NCBI RefSeq assembly: GCF_000383595.1 | Contig: NZ_KB911581.1 | Span: 5,787,519 to 5,851,518 of the forward strand | DNA length: 64,000 nt | Source: Streptomyces bottropensis ATCC 25435 | Lineage (GTDB): Bacteria > Actinomycetota > Actinomycetes > Streptomycetales > Streptomycetaceae | Reading direction: 5' to 3' | The notes under the pieces: model-generated | What the model saw: the letters and a program-made list of their open reading frames with translations, nothing else | What the model was told of the DNA's origin: nothing | Database searches by the model: none | Position numbers and translations under genes: made by a program | Shown: positions 16,564 to 24,929 of the stretch, piece after piece | How positions within the stretch are numbered: position 1 is the first letter of the stretch | Layout: each line of letters starts with the position of its first letter

Positions 16564-17382
16564 TCACACCTTGCGCCAGCGCGCCATGGCGAAGGAGAAG
16601 ATCCCGAACAGCACGAGCCCGGCCGCGACACACGCGAGGAGCGCCGGGCCGACGGGGGTCTCGGCGAAGGAGCGGATGGTGTCGTCGAGGCCCTTGGCCT
16701 CGTCCGGTTCGTACTGGATCGCGGCGCGCACCGCGAAGCCACCCGCCGTGGCGAACACCAGGCCGCGCGCCACCCCGCCGCCCACGCCGGTCACGTCGAC
16801 GAGCCGACGCATCCGCCGGGACATCTCCCCGAGCCGCAGATGCTTGTGGTACGAACGCATCACGGCCCGGACGCCGATCCACACACCGGCGGCGATCACC
16901 CCGGCCCCCGCCCCGCCCACCAGCCACTGCCCACCGGGCAGTTCCAGGGCCCGCGCCGTCACGTCGCGGGACTGCTGGTCGCTGGAACCGCCCCCGCCGC
17001 CCTCACCGGCGGCGAAGGTCAGCACCGAGTAGGCGACGAAGGCGTAGAAGACGAAGCGCGCGGCGGACGCCAGCCGCTTGCTCACCTTGCGGCCGTCCGG
17101 CCCCGCCGCGCCGAACACGGCCTCCGACAGCCGCCACAGCGCCATGCCCACCAGGCCGATGCCCAGGGCCCACAGCAGCACGGAACCCAGTGGTTTCTCG
17201 GCGATCTCCTCCAACGCGCCCTGTCTGTCGGCCTGTTCCGAGCTTCCGCCGAAGGCGATCTGCAGGGCCAGTGCCCCGACGAGCAAATAGATGACGCCGC
17301 GTGCGGTCAGTCCCGCACGCGCCGCGCCCTCCGTCACCGAACCTCGCGCGGCACGCCCGCGCCCCACCCCCAGAGTGGTCAT
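16564..17382 (-). CDS. DUF1206 membrane protein
   Basis: 272 residues with six hydrophobic segments arranged as three two-helix repeats, the DUF1206 layout. Each repeat begins with a motif like ARAGLTARGVIYLLVGALALQ, seen again in AARFVFYAFVAYSVL and GVARGLVFATAGGFAV. A glycine/serine-rich loop (GEGGGGGSSDQQSR) sits between repeats one and two. The start codon overlaps the stop of the upstream small gene by ATGA, so the two are coupled. The family is common in actinobacteria and has no established function. Confidence 0.88.
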   Translation of the reverse strand: MTTLGVGRGRAARGSVTEGAARAGLTARGVIYLLVGALALQIAFGGSSEQADRQGALEEIAEKPLGSVLLWALGIGLVGMALWRLSEAVFGAAGPDGRKVSKRLASAARFVFYAFVAYSVLTFAAGEGGGGGSSDQQSRDVTARALELPGGQWLVGGAGAGVIAAGVWIGVRAVMRSYHKHLRLGEMSRRMRRLVDVTGVGGGVARGLVFATAGGFAVRAAIQYEPDEAKGLDDTIRSFAETPVGPALLACVAAGLVLFGIFSFAMARWRKV

Positions 17383-17771
17383 CAGCCGCGCCTCTCCCGT
17401 CCTTCGACCCGCAGTTGCAGTTGCACTTCCTGATCACCGGCGTCCACACCGACCTGGCGGACGCTGTACGCCTCCTCCAGCGCCTCGCGCAGCAGCCGTA
17501 CGGCGGGGGGACTGCCCTGCACCTCGACCGTGACGGGCGCGGACGGCGGCTCGGGGGGTGTTCCCCCACCGGAGGCGACCGCGGCGGCGGTGTCGTACAT
17601 GCCGGTCCACATCGTCGGCCGGCCGGTGCCGGTCTCGTGCGGCGGATCGTCGGCGCGCCGGTCCGTCTCGAAGTGGGTGCGCAGACAGGCGAAGACGCGT
17701 TCGGCGTCGTCGGCCGAGCAGTCGCAGAGCACGACCTCGACCTGGGACACCGGCAGACTGGGCAGGGTCAC
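17382..17771 (-). CDS. Hypothetical protein coupled to the DUF1206 gene
   Basis: 129 residues, soluble. It has a ferredoxin-like or alpha/beta look, with two similar halves: VSQVEVVLCDCSADDAERVFACL, and later VTVEVQGSPPAVRLLREALEEAYSV. A low-complexity linker (GGGTPPEPPSAP) separates them. The tail is arginine rich. I do not recognise a family. The four-base overlap with the DUF1206 gene makes it real and suggests the two products act together. Start ATG 17771 is preceded by a GGGAGAAGG-like sequence. Confidence 0.75.
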   Translation of the reverse strand: MTLPSLPVSQVEVVLCDCSADDAERVFACLRTHFETDRRADDPPHETGTGRPTMWTGMYDTAAAVASGGGTPPEPPSAPVTVEVQGSPPAVRLLREALEEAYSVRQVGVDAGDQEVQLQLRVEGRERRG

Positions 17772-17927
17772 GAGCCTTCTCCCTCGTGTGGGCGACAGGA
17801 TGCGGGTACCCCGAGTACCCCCATGGTGTGCCCGAAACGGGGTTCTCGCAGGTCGCGCGCGAGGCGCCGGGGGCGGACGGGCCGTGGGCTATGTTGAGTG
17901 CTCGTGGCAGACGAAGGAGGCGCGCGC

Positions 17928-18851
17928 GTGCCATCGCCGCAGCAGGCACGTGCGCAGGCATCAGCGATCACGTCCGGGCGGACCGCCCCGGAGACCGAGC
18001 AGTCGCCCACGTCCCGGCTCAGGGAACTGTTCGACGGCCCCCGGCTCTCCCCGGGGCAGCGGCGGATCGCCCAGTACCTGATCGAGCACATCACCGAGGC
18101 CGCGTTCCTGTCGATCACGGATCTGGCGGAGCGGGTCGGCGTGAGCCAGCCCTCGGTGACCCGGTTCGCCGCTGCCGTCGGATTCAGCGGCTATCCCGCG
18201 CTGCGCGAGCGCCTCCAGGCCATCGCGCTCGCCACTCTCGGCAGCGCCCCGGGCGTCGTCGCCGCGGACCGCAGCAACGAGTTGCAGGCCGCCGTGGACG
18301 CCGAGATCGAGAACCTGGAGAACCTGCGGCGCGACTTCGCCGACCCCGACCAGGTGATCCAGGTCGGCCGCGCCCTGTCCCGCTCGGCCCCGCTGACCGT
18401 CCTCGGGCTCAGGATCTCCGGTGCGCTCGCCGAGTACTTCGCGTACGCCGCCCGCCGTATCCACCCCGACGTCCGGCTGGTGACGAAGGGCGGCACGGTC
18501 GCCTACGACGCCCTGCTGCAGTCCCGGGAGGCGGGCGGCACCTGGGTGCTGGCGTTCTCCATGCCCCGGCACGCGCAGGAGACGCTGACCGCGCTGCGCG
18601 TCGCCCACGGCGCCGGTCTGAGGGTGGCCCTGGTCACCGACCTGGCGCTCGGCCCGCTCGCGGACGAGGCCGACGCCGTCTTCGCCATCGGCACCGGCTC
18701 ACGCCTGGTCTTCGACTCCTACGCCGCCCCCGTGATGATGTCCTCCGCCCTGCTCCAGGCCATGACGGACGCCGACCCCGAGCGCACCCAGGCCCGGCTG
18801 GAGGCGTACGAGCAGGTCTCGGAGCAGCACCACTTCTTCCTGCGGGACTGA
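17928..18851 (+). CDS. MurR/RpiR family transcriptional regulator
   Basis: 307 residues. The N-terminal helix-turn-helix (about 40-115) reads LSPGQRRIAQYLIEHITEAAFLS, followed by ITDLAERVGVSQPSVTRFAAAVGFSGYPALRE, the RpiR-type DNA-binding domain. The C-terminal half (about 140-285) is a SIS sugar-phosphate domain (LTVLGLRISGALAEYFAYAARRI and WVLAFSMPRHAQETL). I chose GTG 17928 because AAGGAGG lies eight bases before it. A GTG 30 bases upstream is in frame but has no such site. RpiR regulators usually respond to a phosphorylated sugar. No sugar operon adjoins it, but an AT-rich control element follows its stop. Confidence 0.9.
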   Translation: MPSPQQARAQASAITSGRTAPETEQSPTSRLRELFDGPRLSPGQRRIAQYLIEHITEAAFLSITDLAERVGVSQPSVTRFAAAVGFSGYPALRERLQAIALATLGSAPGVVAADRSNELQAAVDAEIENLENLRRDFADPDQVIQVGRALSRSAPLTVLGLRISGALAEYFAYAARRIHPDVRLVTKGGTVAYDALLQSREAGGTWVLAFSMPRHAQETLTALRVAHGAGLRVALVTDLALGPLADEADAVFAIGTGSRLVFDSYAAPVMMSSALLQAMTDADPERTQARLEAYEQVSEQHHFFLRD

Positions 18852-18904
18852 TCCCGCACCGCCCGCCGGGCCGGGACGGCAGGGGATTCTTCACCCCGCC
18901 CCCT

Positions 18905-18953
18905 GAATGAATTTTTCCATGCCCTTGCGTACTCGGGGGTATATATAAATACT
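18905..18953 (+). promoter_or_regulatory. AT-rich promoter/operator candidate
   Basis: In otherwise 70-75% GC DNA, this stretch contains TGAATGAATTTTTCCA and then TATATATAAATACTG. It lies between the RpiR gene and the small gene at 19132. The first part looks like half of the TGAAA/TTTCA-type sites used by some RpiR proteins. The second can supply a -10 element, with TTGCGT just upstream, though the spacing is short. I infer it drives the downstream small gene under RpiR control. Confidence 0.5.
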
Positions 18954-18964
18954 GCTCCCCGGAT

Positions 18965-18991
18965 CGTGACCCGGTGGAACGCCGGGTCACG
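18965..18991. terminator. Perfect 10-bp hairpin in the leader or terminator region
   Basis: CGTGACCCGG / CCGGGTCACG with a 7-base loop. It may end the RpiR transcript. Equally, because it lies just after the AT-rich promoter candidate, it may form in the 5' leader of the downstream gene. Confidence 0.6.
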
Positions 18992-19131
18992 CCGTCCACC
19001 CGGGTCCGTCCGCTCCTACCCGCCACGGCGCCCCGGGTGAGGCGGCCCCGGCCATCCCCTATGCCGGGGCCGCCCAGACTCCACCACCCGCTGCAACCCC
19101 ATGGCGTCGACGCAAGACCGGAGTGTTGAAC

Positions 19132-19515
19132 ATGGCCCTGACCACCTCGCCCCTCCGCACGGACTGGCCGTGTCAGGTCAAGACACCCGGCAGTTACGAC
19201 TGGGAGAGGTCCGCGGCCAAGTGGCTGCGCGAGCTGGTGCCGGCCCGGTACGGCAGCTACCCGGCGATGATGCGGCACCCCGTGCTGCTCGCACGCCACG
19301 CCCAGATCCAGGTCCAGCACGAGATCCGGGTGGCCCGCACCGCCCTGCAGACCGCCCGCTCCGAGCTGCCCAGCCTCGGTATGTCCGAGTCGGTCATCGA
19401 GCACACGATCAAGATGTACGCCGCCGAGGTCATGCAGCTGAACCACATGGCCCGCTCCATCCGGGCCGTCAGCCAGGCCCTCGTGGACCACAACCTCGCC
19501 CGCGCCTCGAACTGA
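19132..19515 (+). CDS. Conserved small protein of unknown function
   Basis: 127 residues, soluble and mostly helical. The N-terminal part reads TDWPCQVKTPGSYDWERSAAKWLRELVPARYG. The rest is a long amphipathic helical run (HAQIQVQHEIRVARTALQT and later MYAAEVMQLNHMARSIRAV), which could be a coiled coil or a dimer helix pair. I chose ATG 19132 with GGAG eight bases upstream over the GTG nine bases earlier. It follows the RpiR gene and the AT-rich element at 18905, which is the most promoter-like sequence in the region, so it may be a strongly expressed gene. I recognise no family function. Confidence 0.8.
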   Translation: MALTTSPLRTDWPCQVKTPGSYDWERSAAKWLRELVPARYGSYPAMMRHPVLLARHAQIQVQHEIRVARTALQTARSELPSLGMSESVIEHTIKMYAAEVMQLNHMARSIRAVSQALVDHNLARASN

Positions 19516-19620
19516 CCCCGCCCCGATCCCCGCGCGCCGCGATACCGCGCGCCCTGCGGGGGAAGACGATGGGCAGGCACAGGCCGGGCGCACCGCCCGG
19601 CCCGACTGAGGGGCGGACCG

Positions 19621-19938
19621 ATGGATTCCTGGACATGGGGTGTGATCGCCGCGATCGCCCTGGTCGCGGCCGCCGTCCTCGGCGTGGCCGTCTGGCTGCT
19701 GCTGAGGCTGGTGCGCACCCGGCGCGAACTGAACCGGGCCGGGCTCCCCACCGGTCCCAAGTGGGTCTTCTGGGGCGCCGTCCTCTATCTCGTCCTGCCC
19801 ACCGACCTCGTACCGGACCCGGTGTACCTGGACGACATCGGCGTCCTCCTGCTCGCCCTGCGGACGATGCGCTCCGGCCGCCAGGACGCGCTGGCCGGCG
19901 AGGGCCAGGAGGGCACGGGAACCGCCCTGCGGGGGTGA
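19621..19938 (+). CDS. DUF1232 (YkvA-like) membrane protein
   Basis: 105 residues. A membrane helix lies at about 7-27 (VIAAIALVAAAVLGVAVWLLL). After a short basic stretch comes the DUF1232 core, KWVFWGAVLYLVLPTDLVPDPVYLDDIGVLLLAL. LPTDLVPD and the following DD pair are the family hallmark. The function of this widespread domain is unknown. Start ATG 19621 follows GGGGCGGACCG. The next gene, the TerD-CAP fusion, begins 41 bases downstream, and the two may share a transcript. Confidence 0.87.
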   Translation: MDSWTWGVIAAIALVAAAVLGVAVWLLLRLVRTRRELNRAGLPTGPKWVFWGAVLYLVLPTDLVPDPVYLDDIGVLLLALRTMRSGRQDALAGEGQEGTGTALRG

Positions 19939-19978
19939 GACGTTGTCGGGCTGACGGTCACTGCGACGGACGGCACCG

Positions 19979-21298
19979 ATGAGCGAGCTGGTCCCCGGGG
20001 GCAATCTCCCCCTGCCGAGCGGCACCCTGACGATCAGGGTGCCGGGCCCCTTCGACGTGTCCGCCCTCGTCACCGACGACACCGGCAAGGTCCGCGGCGA
20101 CGCCGACTTCGTCTTCTACAACCAGCCGGCGGCACCGGGCGCCCGGCTGACCGGCCAGACCCTGACGGTGGACCCGGGCGCCCTGCGCCCCGGCGCGACC
20201 CGCCTCACCGTCGCGATCAGCCCGGCCGCCCCCGACACGCCGTTGGGCCACCTGCCCGCCCCGACCCTGCTCGTCACCGGGGCCGCCGGCCGCACGATCG
20301 CCCGCTTCACCCCGCCCCGGCCCCGGCGCGAGACCGTACTCCTCCTGGCGGAGCTGTACCGCAGGGGCGCGGACTGGAAGCTGCGGGCCCTGGGCCAGGG
20401 ATACGCCGACGGACTGGCGGGGGTGGCGAGGGACTTCGGGGTGGACGTGGTCGAGGAGACTCCCGCCGCGGCGTCCGGGCCCGCGCCCACGCGCACCGCG
20501 CGAACGGCTCCGCCGGACCCGCACACGGACGGCTTCCTCGACCTGGTCAACTCCGTCCGGGCCGCCGCGGGTTCCCCACCCGTGGTGCTGGACTCCCGGC
20601 TCACGGCCGCGGCCCGGACGCACGCCACCTCGATGGCCGCACAGGGCCGGCTGACCTCCGAGGGCGAGGACGGTGTCTTTCTCCACCAACGCCTCACCGC
20701 CACCGGATACGCCTATCTGGCCGTCGGCGAACACCTGGTCTCCGGTCCCCGCACCCCCGCCGAGTTCGTGGACCACTGCCGTTCCGACCGGCGAGCCGGG
20801 CAGATTCTCCGCGAACCCGCCTGCACCGAGACCGGCCTCGGCCGGGCGACCGACCCCCGGTCGGGGACGGTGTACTGGACAGCCCTGTGGGCCGAACCCT
20901 TCTCCCCCGCGGGCCTGCGCCGGACGGCAGCGGACGTCATCACCCTCACCAACGCCGAACGGGCCGGCGCCGGTCTCCCCCCGCTCTCCCCCGACCCCCT
21001 CCTCGCGCACGCCGCCCAGGCCCACAGCGCCGACATGGTGGCGCGGGCCTTCTACGCGCACACCTCGCCCGACGGCGGCGAGCCGTGGCACCGCGCGGCG
21101 GCGGCCGGATCCACCCACCAGTCCGTCGGGGAGAACATCGCGTGCGGCCAGCGCTCCGCCGCCGAGGTCGTGACCGGCTGGATGAACAGCCCCGGACACC
21201 GCGCGAACATCCTCAAACCCGGCTTCACCCATATCGGTGTCGGATTCGTCGGCGGCGGCGCGGCCGGCACGTACTGGACCCAGCTCTTCGGCGGCTGA
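19979..21298 (+). CDS. TerD domain fused to two CAP (SCP/PR-1) domains
   Basis: 439 residues. Residues about 1-150 are a TerD tellurium-resistance/calcium-binding-type domain, seen in TDDTGKVRGDADFVFYNQP and RRGADWKLRALGQGYADGL. Residues about 180-310 are a degenerate CAP domain (LDLVNSVRAAAGSPPVVLD, then THATSMAAQG) that lacks the usual GHR and HIG motifs. Residues about 315-439 are a complete CAP domain (NAERAGAGLPPL, FYAHTSPDG, GENIACG, GHRANIL, HIGVGF). CAP domains are normally secreted, but TerD is cytoplasmic and no signal peptide or membrane helix is visible. ATG 19979 is the only sensible start, with a weak ribosome site (GACGGACGG). Confidence 0.9.
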   Translation: MSELVPGGNLPLPSGTLTIRVPGPFDVSALVTDDTGKVRGDADFVFYNQPAAPGARLTGQTLTVDPGALRPGATRLTVAISPAAPDTPLGHLPAPTLLVTGAAGRTIARFTPPRPRRETVLLLAELYRRGADWKLRALGQGYADGLAGVARDFGVDVVEETPAAASGPAPTRTARTAPPDPHTDGFLDLVNSVRAAAGSPPVVLDSRLTAAARTHATSMAAQGRLTSEGEDGVFLHQRLTATGYAYLAVGEHLVSGPRTPAEFVDHCRSDRRAGQILREPACTETGLGRATDPRSGTVYWTALWAEPFSPAGLRRTAADVITLTNAERAGAGLPPLSPDPLLAHAAQAHSADMVARAFYAHTSPDGGEPWHRAAAAGSTHQSVGENIACGQRSAAEVVTGWMNSPGHRANILKPGFTHIGVGFVGGGAAGTYWTQLFGG

Positions 21299-21428
21299 AA
21301 CCGACCCGCCGCGGCTGTCCCTCTTTCGAGTCGCTCAACTCACCCCCGCCTCCGGCTACTTGACTCTCCGTGATCGCTGGACTCCAATGCACCCTGTCGA
21401 TGACGGAGAGCGACAGGAGACGAATCAG

Positions 21429-22544
21429 ATGGTTTCGACAACGGTGGGCACGGGTGTGGCGACGCTCGGCGCGATCGTCCTGTCCCTCGTGGCGGTCCCC
21501 GCCCACGCGGCCCCCCAGGCCGGGCCCGACACGACGGGGCTGCGAAAACTGCTGCGCACGGCGCTGTCGCAGGGAGCGCCGGGAGCGTTCGCGAGGATCG
21601 ACGACAACGGCACGGTGCACCACCTGGCGGAAGGTGTCGCGGACCGGAGCACCAAGCGGGCCCTCGGCACCGGGGACCGCATCCGCGTGGGCAGCGTCAC
21701 CAAGACGTTCACGGCGGTGGTCCTGCTGCAGCTGGTCGACGAGGGAAAGGTCAAGCTCGACTCCTCGGTCGACACCTACCTGCCGGGGCTGCTGCCCGAC
21801 AAGAAGATCACCGTGCGCCATGTGCTCAGCCACCGCAGCGGGCTGTACGACTACGCCAACACCCTCTTCTCCCCCAGCGTGGCGGGCTTCGAGAAGGTCC
21901 GCAACAAGGTGTTCACCTACCGCCAGCTGATGGACATGTCGCTCGCCGAGCCGCGCACCAACAAGCCGGGCGCGCTCTACGCGTACTCGAACGCCAACTT
22001 CGTGGTCGCGGGCATGCTCGTCGAGAAGATCACCAAGAAGCCGGTGGCGACGGCCTACCAGAACCGGATCATCAAGCCGCTGAAGCTGGCCGACACCTTC
22101 TACGTCCACCCGAAGAACACGATCCCCGGCAAGTACTCCCGCGGCTACATGACCGCCGACTCCACCGGCCGGAAGATCGACTCGACCCAGCAGACCACGT
22201 CGTGGGCGCAGAGCGCGGGCGCCCTGGTGTCCAGTGCCAAGGACCTGAACAAGTTCATGTCCGCGCTGGTGCAGGGCAAGCTCACCTCGGCCGCGCAGCT
22301 GAAGCAGATGCTGAAGTGGACACCGGTCAACAGCACCCAGGCGTACGGGCTGGGGCTGCGCCGGCGTGATCTGTCGTGCGGGGTCTCGGTGTACGGGCAC
22401 ACGGGAACCGTGCAGGGCTACTACACCTGGGCGTTCACCTCCAAGAGCGGCAAGCGCAGTGTGACCTCGTTCGCCAACACGTCCAACAACGGTCCCGTGT
22501 ACGCGACGGTGAACAGCACGCTGGAGTCCACGTTCTGCGGCTGA
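21429..22544 (+). CDS. Secreted serine hydrolase (DD-carboxypeptidase/beta-lactamase class C-like)
   Basis: 371 residues. A Sec signal peptide (MVSTTVGTGVATLGAIVLSL) ends at AVPAHA-AP. The catalytic triad motifs of the penicillin-binding fold are present: SxxK in GSVTKTFTAV, YxN in LYAYSNANFV and HxG in VYGHTGTVQG. The family includes the Streptomyces R61 DD-peptidase, D-aminopeptidases and esterases, and length and motifs match R61-type enzymes. It probably acts on cell wall peptides outside the cell. ATG 21429 is chosen, with ACAGGAGA ten bases upstream. The longer upstream frame has no start signal. It ends 24 bases before the convergent GH65 gene. Confidence 0.9.
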   Translation: MVSTTVGTGVATLGAIVLSLVAVPAHAAPQAGPDTTGLRKLLRTALSQGAPGAFARIDDNGTVHHLAEGVADRSTKRALGTGDRIRVGSVTKTFTAVVLLQLVDEGKVKLDSSVDTYLPGLLPDKKITVRHVLSHRSGLYDYANTLFSPSVAGFEKVRNKVFTYRQLMDMSLAEPRTNKPGALYAYSNANFVVAGMLVEKITKKPVATAYQNRIIKPLKLADTFYVHPKNTIPGKYSRGYMTADSTGRKIDSTQQTTSWAQSAGALVSSAKDLNKFMSALVQGKLTSAAQLKQMLKWTPVNSTQAYGLGLRRRDLSCGVSVYGHTGTVQGYYTWAFTSKSGKRSVTSFANTSNNGPVYATVNSTLESTFCG

Positions 22545-22568
22545 GGTCCGGTCGGGGCCACCTGCGTC

Positions 22569-24929
22569 TCAGTCCGGCCGCCTCCGGCGGCGGCCGGGAC
22601 GCCGGTGCGGGGGCTGCCGCGGCACCGGACCGGAGGGTTTCGGTGCCGGGATGTCCATGCGGCGGGGTTTGTCGCCGTCGAGGGTGACCGGCTCACCGTG
22701 GTGGCGGATCGTCAGGGTGTCGCCTGAGAGCAGTTCGTAGGTGGCGTGCCGGGGTTCGATCCGTACGCGCAGACAGGTGTCGAGCAGGCCGACGTGGAAG
22801 GCGAGCCCGCTCAGGCGCTCGGGGAGGCGAGGCGCGAAGCTCACGGCCGTGCCGTGCTGCCGCATTCCGCCGAAGCCGGCGACGAGCGCGGTCCAGGTGC
22901 CGGCGAGGGAGGCGAGGTGGAGGCCGTCGCGGGTGTTGTCCTCCAGATCCGCCAGATCCATCATCGCCGACTCGGTCAGATAGTCGTAGGCGAGATCGAG
23001 GTGGCCGACCTGGGCGGCGACGACGGCCTGGCAGCAGGCGGAGAGGGAGGAGTCGCGGACGGTGAGCGGCTCGTAGTAGGCGAAGTTGCGGGCCACCTGG
23101 TCGTCGTCGAAACGGTCGCCGCACTTGTACATCGCGAGGACCAGGTCCGCCTGTTTGACGACCTGTTTGCGGTACAGGTCGAAGTAGGGGAAGTGCAGCA
23201 TCAGCGGGTACCGGTCGGGCCCGGTGTTCTCGAAGTCCCAGCGCTGGTGGCGGGTGAACCCGGCGTGCTGTTCGTGCACCCCTCGCTCGTGGTCGTAGGG
23301 GACGTGCATCGCGTGGGCGGCGTCGCGCCACGCGGCGCTCTCCTCGTCGTCGACACCGAGGCGGGCGGCACGGTCGGGGTGGCGTTCGACGGCGTCGGCG
23401 GCGGCCAGGAGGTTTCCGCGGGCCATGAGGTTGGTGTACGTGTTGTCGTCGACGACGGCGCTGTACTCGTCGGGGCCGGTGACGCCGTCGATGTGGAAGG
23501 CGCCGTGGTGGTCGTGGTGGCCGAGGGACCGCCAGAGCCGGGCGGTCTCCACCAGGAGTTCGACGCCGGTGTCGCGTTCGAAGGCGGTGTCACCGGTGGC
23601 GGCGGTGTGCCGGACCACGGCGTCGGCGACGGCGGCGTTCACGTGGAAGGCGGCCGTGCCGGCGGGCCAGTAGGCGGAACGTTCCCGGCCGTTGATGGTG
23701 CGCCAGGGGAACGCGGCGCCCTTGAGGCCGAGTTGGGCCGCGCGGTCGCGGGCGGCCGGCAGGGTGTTCTGGCGCCAGCGCAGGGCCTCGGCGACCGCGC
23801 CGGGCGCGGTGTGGGTGAGCAGCGGCAGGACGAAGGTCTCGGTGTCCCAGAAGGCGTGGCCGTCGTAGCCGGAACCGGTGAGGCCCTTGGCGGGGATGGC
23901 GCGCTGTTCGGCGCGGGCGCCCGCCTGCAGGACGTGGAACAGGGCGAACCGTACGGCCTGCTGGATCTCCTCGTCGCCGTCCACCTCGACGTCGGCGCGG
24001 GCCCAGAAGTCGTCGAGGTAGGACCGTTGTTCGTCGACGAGGCCCTGCCAGCCGGCGTACGCGGCGGCGGAGAGGGCGGCGTCGACCTGGTCGCCGACGG
24101 CGGGCAGCGAGCGGGTGCCGGACCAGCCGTGGGCGACGGTCTTCTCCACCCGCAGCCGTTCGCCGGGCCGCAGGACGGTGGTGGCGGTGAGGCGGGCGAC
24201 GTCGTCCCTGCTCTCCGCGCCGGTGGTGATGTCACCGGGGCCGGTGACGACATGGTCGGCCGCGGCGCCGACGCGCAGGCCGCTGCGCCGGGTGCGGTGC
24301 ACGAGCCGCAGCCGTGTCCCGTCCGCGAAGTGCTCCTCCGCCTCCAGCGGTGTCCTCAGGGCGACGGCGGCCCGTGGATCGCCCTTCCGTTCGGGCAGTT
24401 GCTCGTTGGCCACCAGCTCCGACTGCACGACGACACGTGCCTCGCCGTCGACGGCCTCGACCTCGTAGGCGACGGCGGCGATGGCCCGCTGGGTGAACGA
24501 CACCAGACGGGTGGTGCGGACCCGGACGGTCGTGCCCGCCGGGGAGGTCCACTCGCAACTGCGGCGCAGGACGCCGGCGCGCAGGTCGAGGACGCGTTCG
24601 TGGGAGCGCAGCCGGCCGTAGCGCAGGTCGAAGGGTTCGTCGTCGACGAGCAGTCGCAGGATCTTGCCGTTGGTGACGTCGATGACCGTCTCCCCGGATT
24701 CGGGGTAGCCGTAGCCGGCCTCGGCGTACGGCAGCGGGTGGAGTTCGTGGACGCCGTTGAGGTAGCTGCCTGGCAGGCCGTGCGGCTCGCCCTCGTCGAG
24801 GTTTCCGCGCCAGCCGATGTGCCCGTTGGACAGCGCGAACACGGATTCGCTCTGGGGCAGGACGTCGAGATGGAGGCCCTGTTCGCGCAGGGACCAGGGT
24901 TCGACCGCGTACGACCTGTGGGTGATCAC
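22569..24929 (-). CDS. GH65 disaccharide phosphorylase (trehalose/kojibiose/maltose type)
   Basis: 786 residues of glycoside hydrolase family 65, inverting phosphorylases that split an alpha-glucoside with phosphate to give beta-glucose 1-phosphate. The order of parts is right: an N-terminal beta-sandwich (SNGHIGWRGNLDEGEPHGLPG), a linker, the (alpha/alpha)6 barrel with GSGYDGHAFWDTETFVLP, the catalytic acid in HIDGVTGPDEYSAVVDDNTYTN, and a phosphate-site KQADLVLA. The start GTG 24929 overlaps the stop of the beta-phosphoglucomutase gene by GTGA. The C-terminus is an arginine/proline-rich tail (PHRRPGRRRRRPD). Neighbouring beta-phosphoglucomutase fits the phosphorylase route. The exact disaccharide cannot be read. 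Confidence 0.88.
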   Translation of the reverse strand: MITHRSYAVEPWSLREQGLHLDVLPQSESVFALSNGHIGWRGNLDEGEPHGLPGSYLNGVHELHPLPYAEAGYGYPESGETVIDVTNGKILRLLVDDEPFDLRYGRLRSHERVLDLRAGVLRRSCEWTSPAGTTVRVRTTRLVSFTQRAIAAVAYEVEAVDGEARVVVQSELVANEQLPERKGDPRAAVALRTPLEAEEHFADGTRLRLVHRTRRSGLRVGAAADHVVTGPGDITTGAESRDDVARLTATTVLRPGERLRVEKTVAHGWSGTRSLPAVGDQVDAALSAAAYAGWQGLVDEQRSYLDDFWARADVEVDGDEEIQQAVRFALFHVLQAGARAEQRAIPAKGLTGSGYDGHAFWDTETFVLPLLTHTAPGAVAEALRWRQNTLPAARDRAAQLGLKGAAFPWRTINGRERSAYWPAGTAAFHVNAAVADAVVRHTAATGDTAFERDTGVELLVETARLWRSLGHHDHHGAFHIDGVTGPDEYSAVVDDNTYTNLMARGNLLAAADAVERHPDRAARLGVDDEESAAWRDAAHAMHVPYDHERGVHEQHAGFTRHQRWDFENTGPDRYPLMLHFPYFDLYRKQVVKQADLVLAMYKCGDRFDDDQVARNFAYYEPLTVRDSSLSACCQAVVAAQVGHLDLAYDYLTESAMMDLADLEDNTRDGLHLASLAGTWTALVAGFGGMRQHGTAVSFAPRLPERLSGLAFHVGLLDTCLRVRIEPRHATYELLSGDTLTIRHHGEPVTLDGDKPRRMDIPAPKPSGPVPRQPPHRRPGRRRRRPD

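Noticed and set aside
19979..21298. A ter phage-defence or tellurite operon
   Set aside because: Only one TerD domain is present. No TerB, TerC or other ter genes adjoin it.
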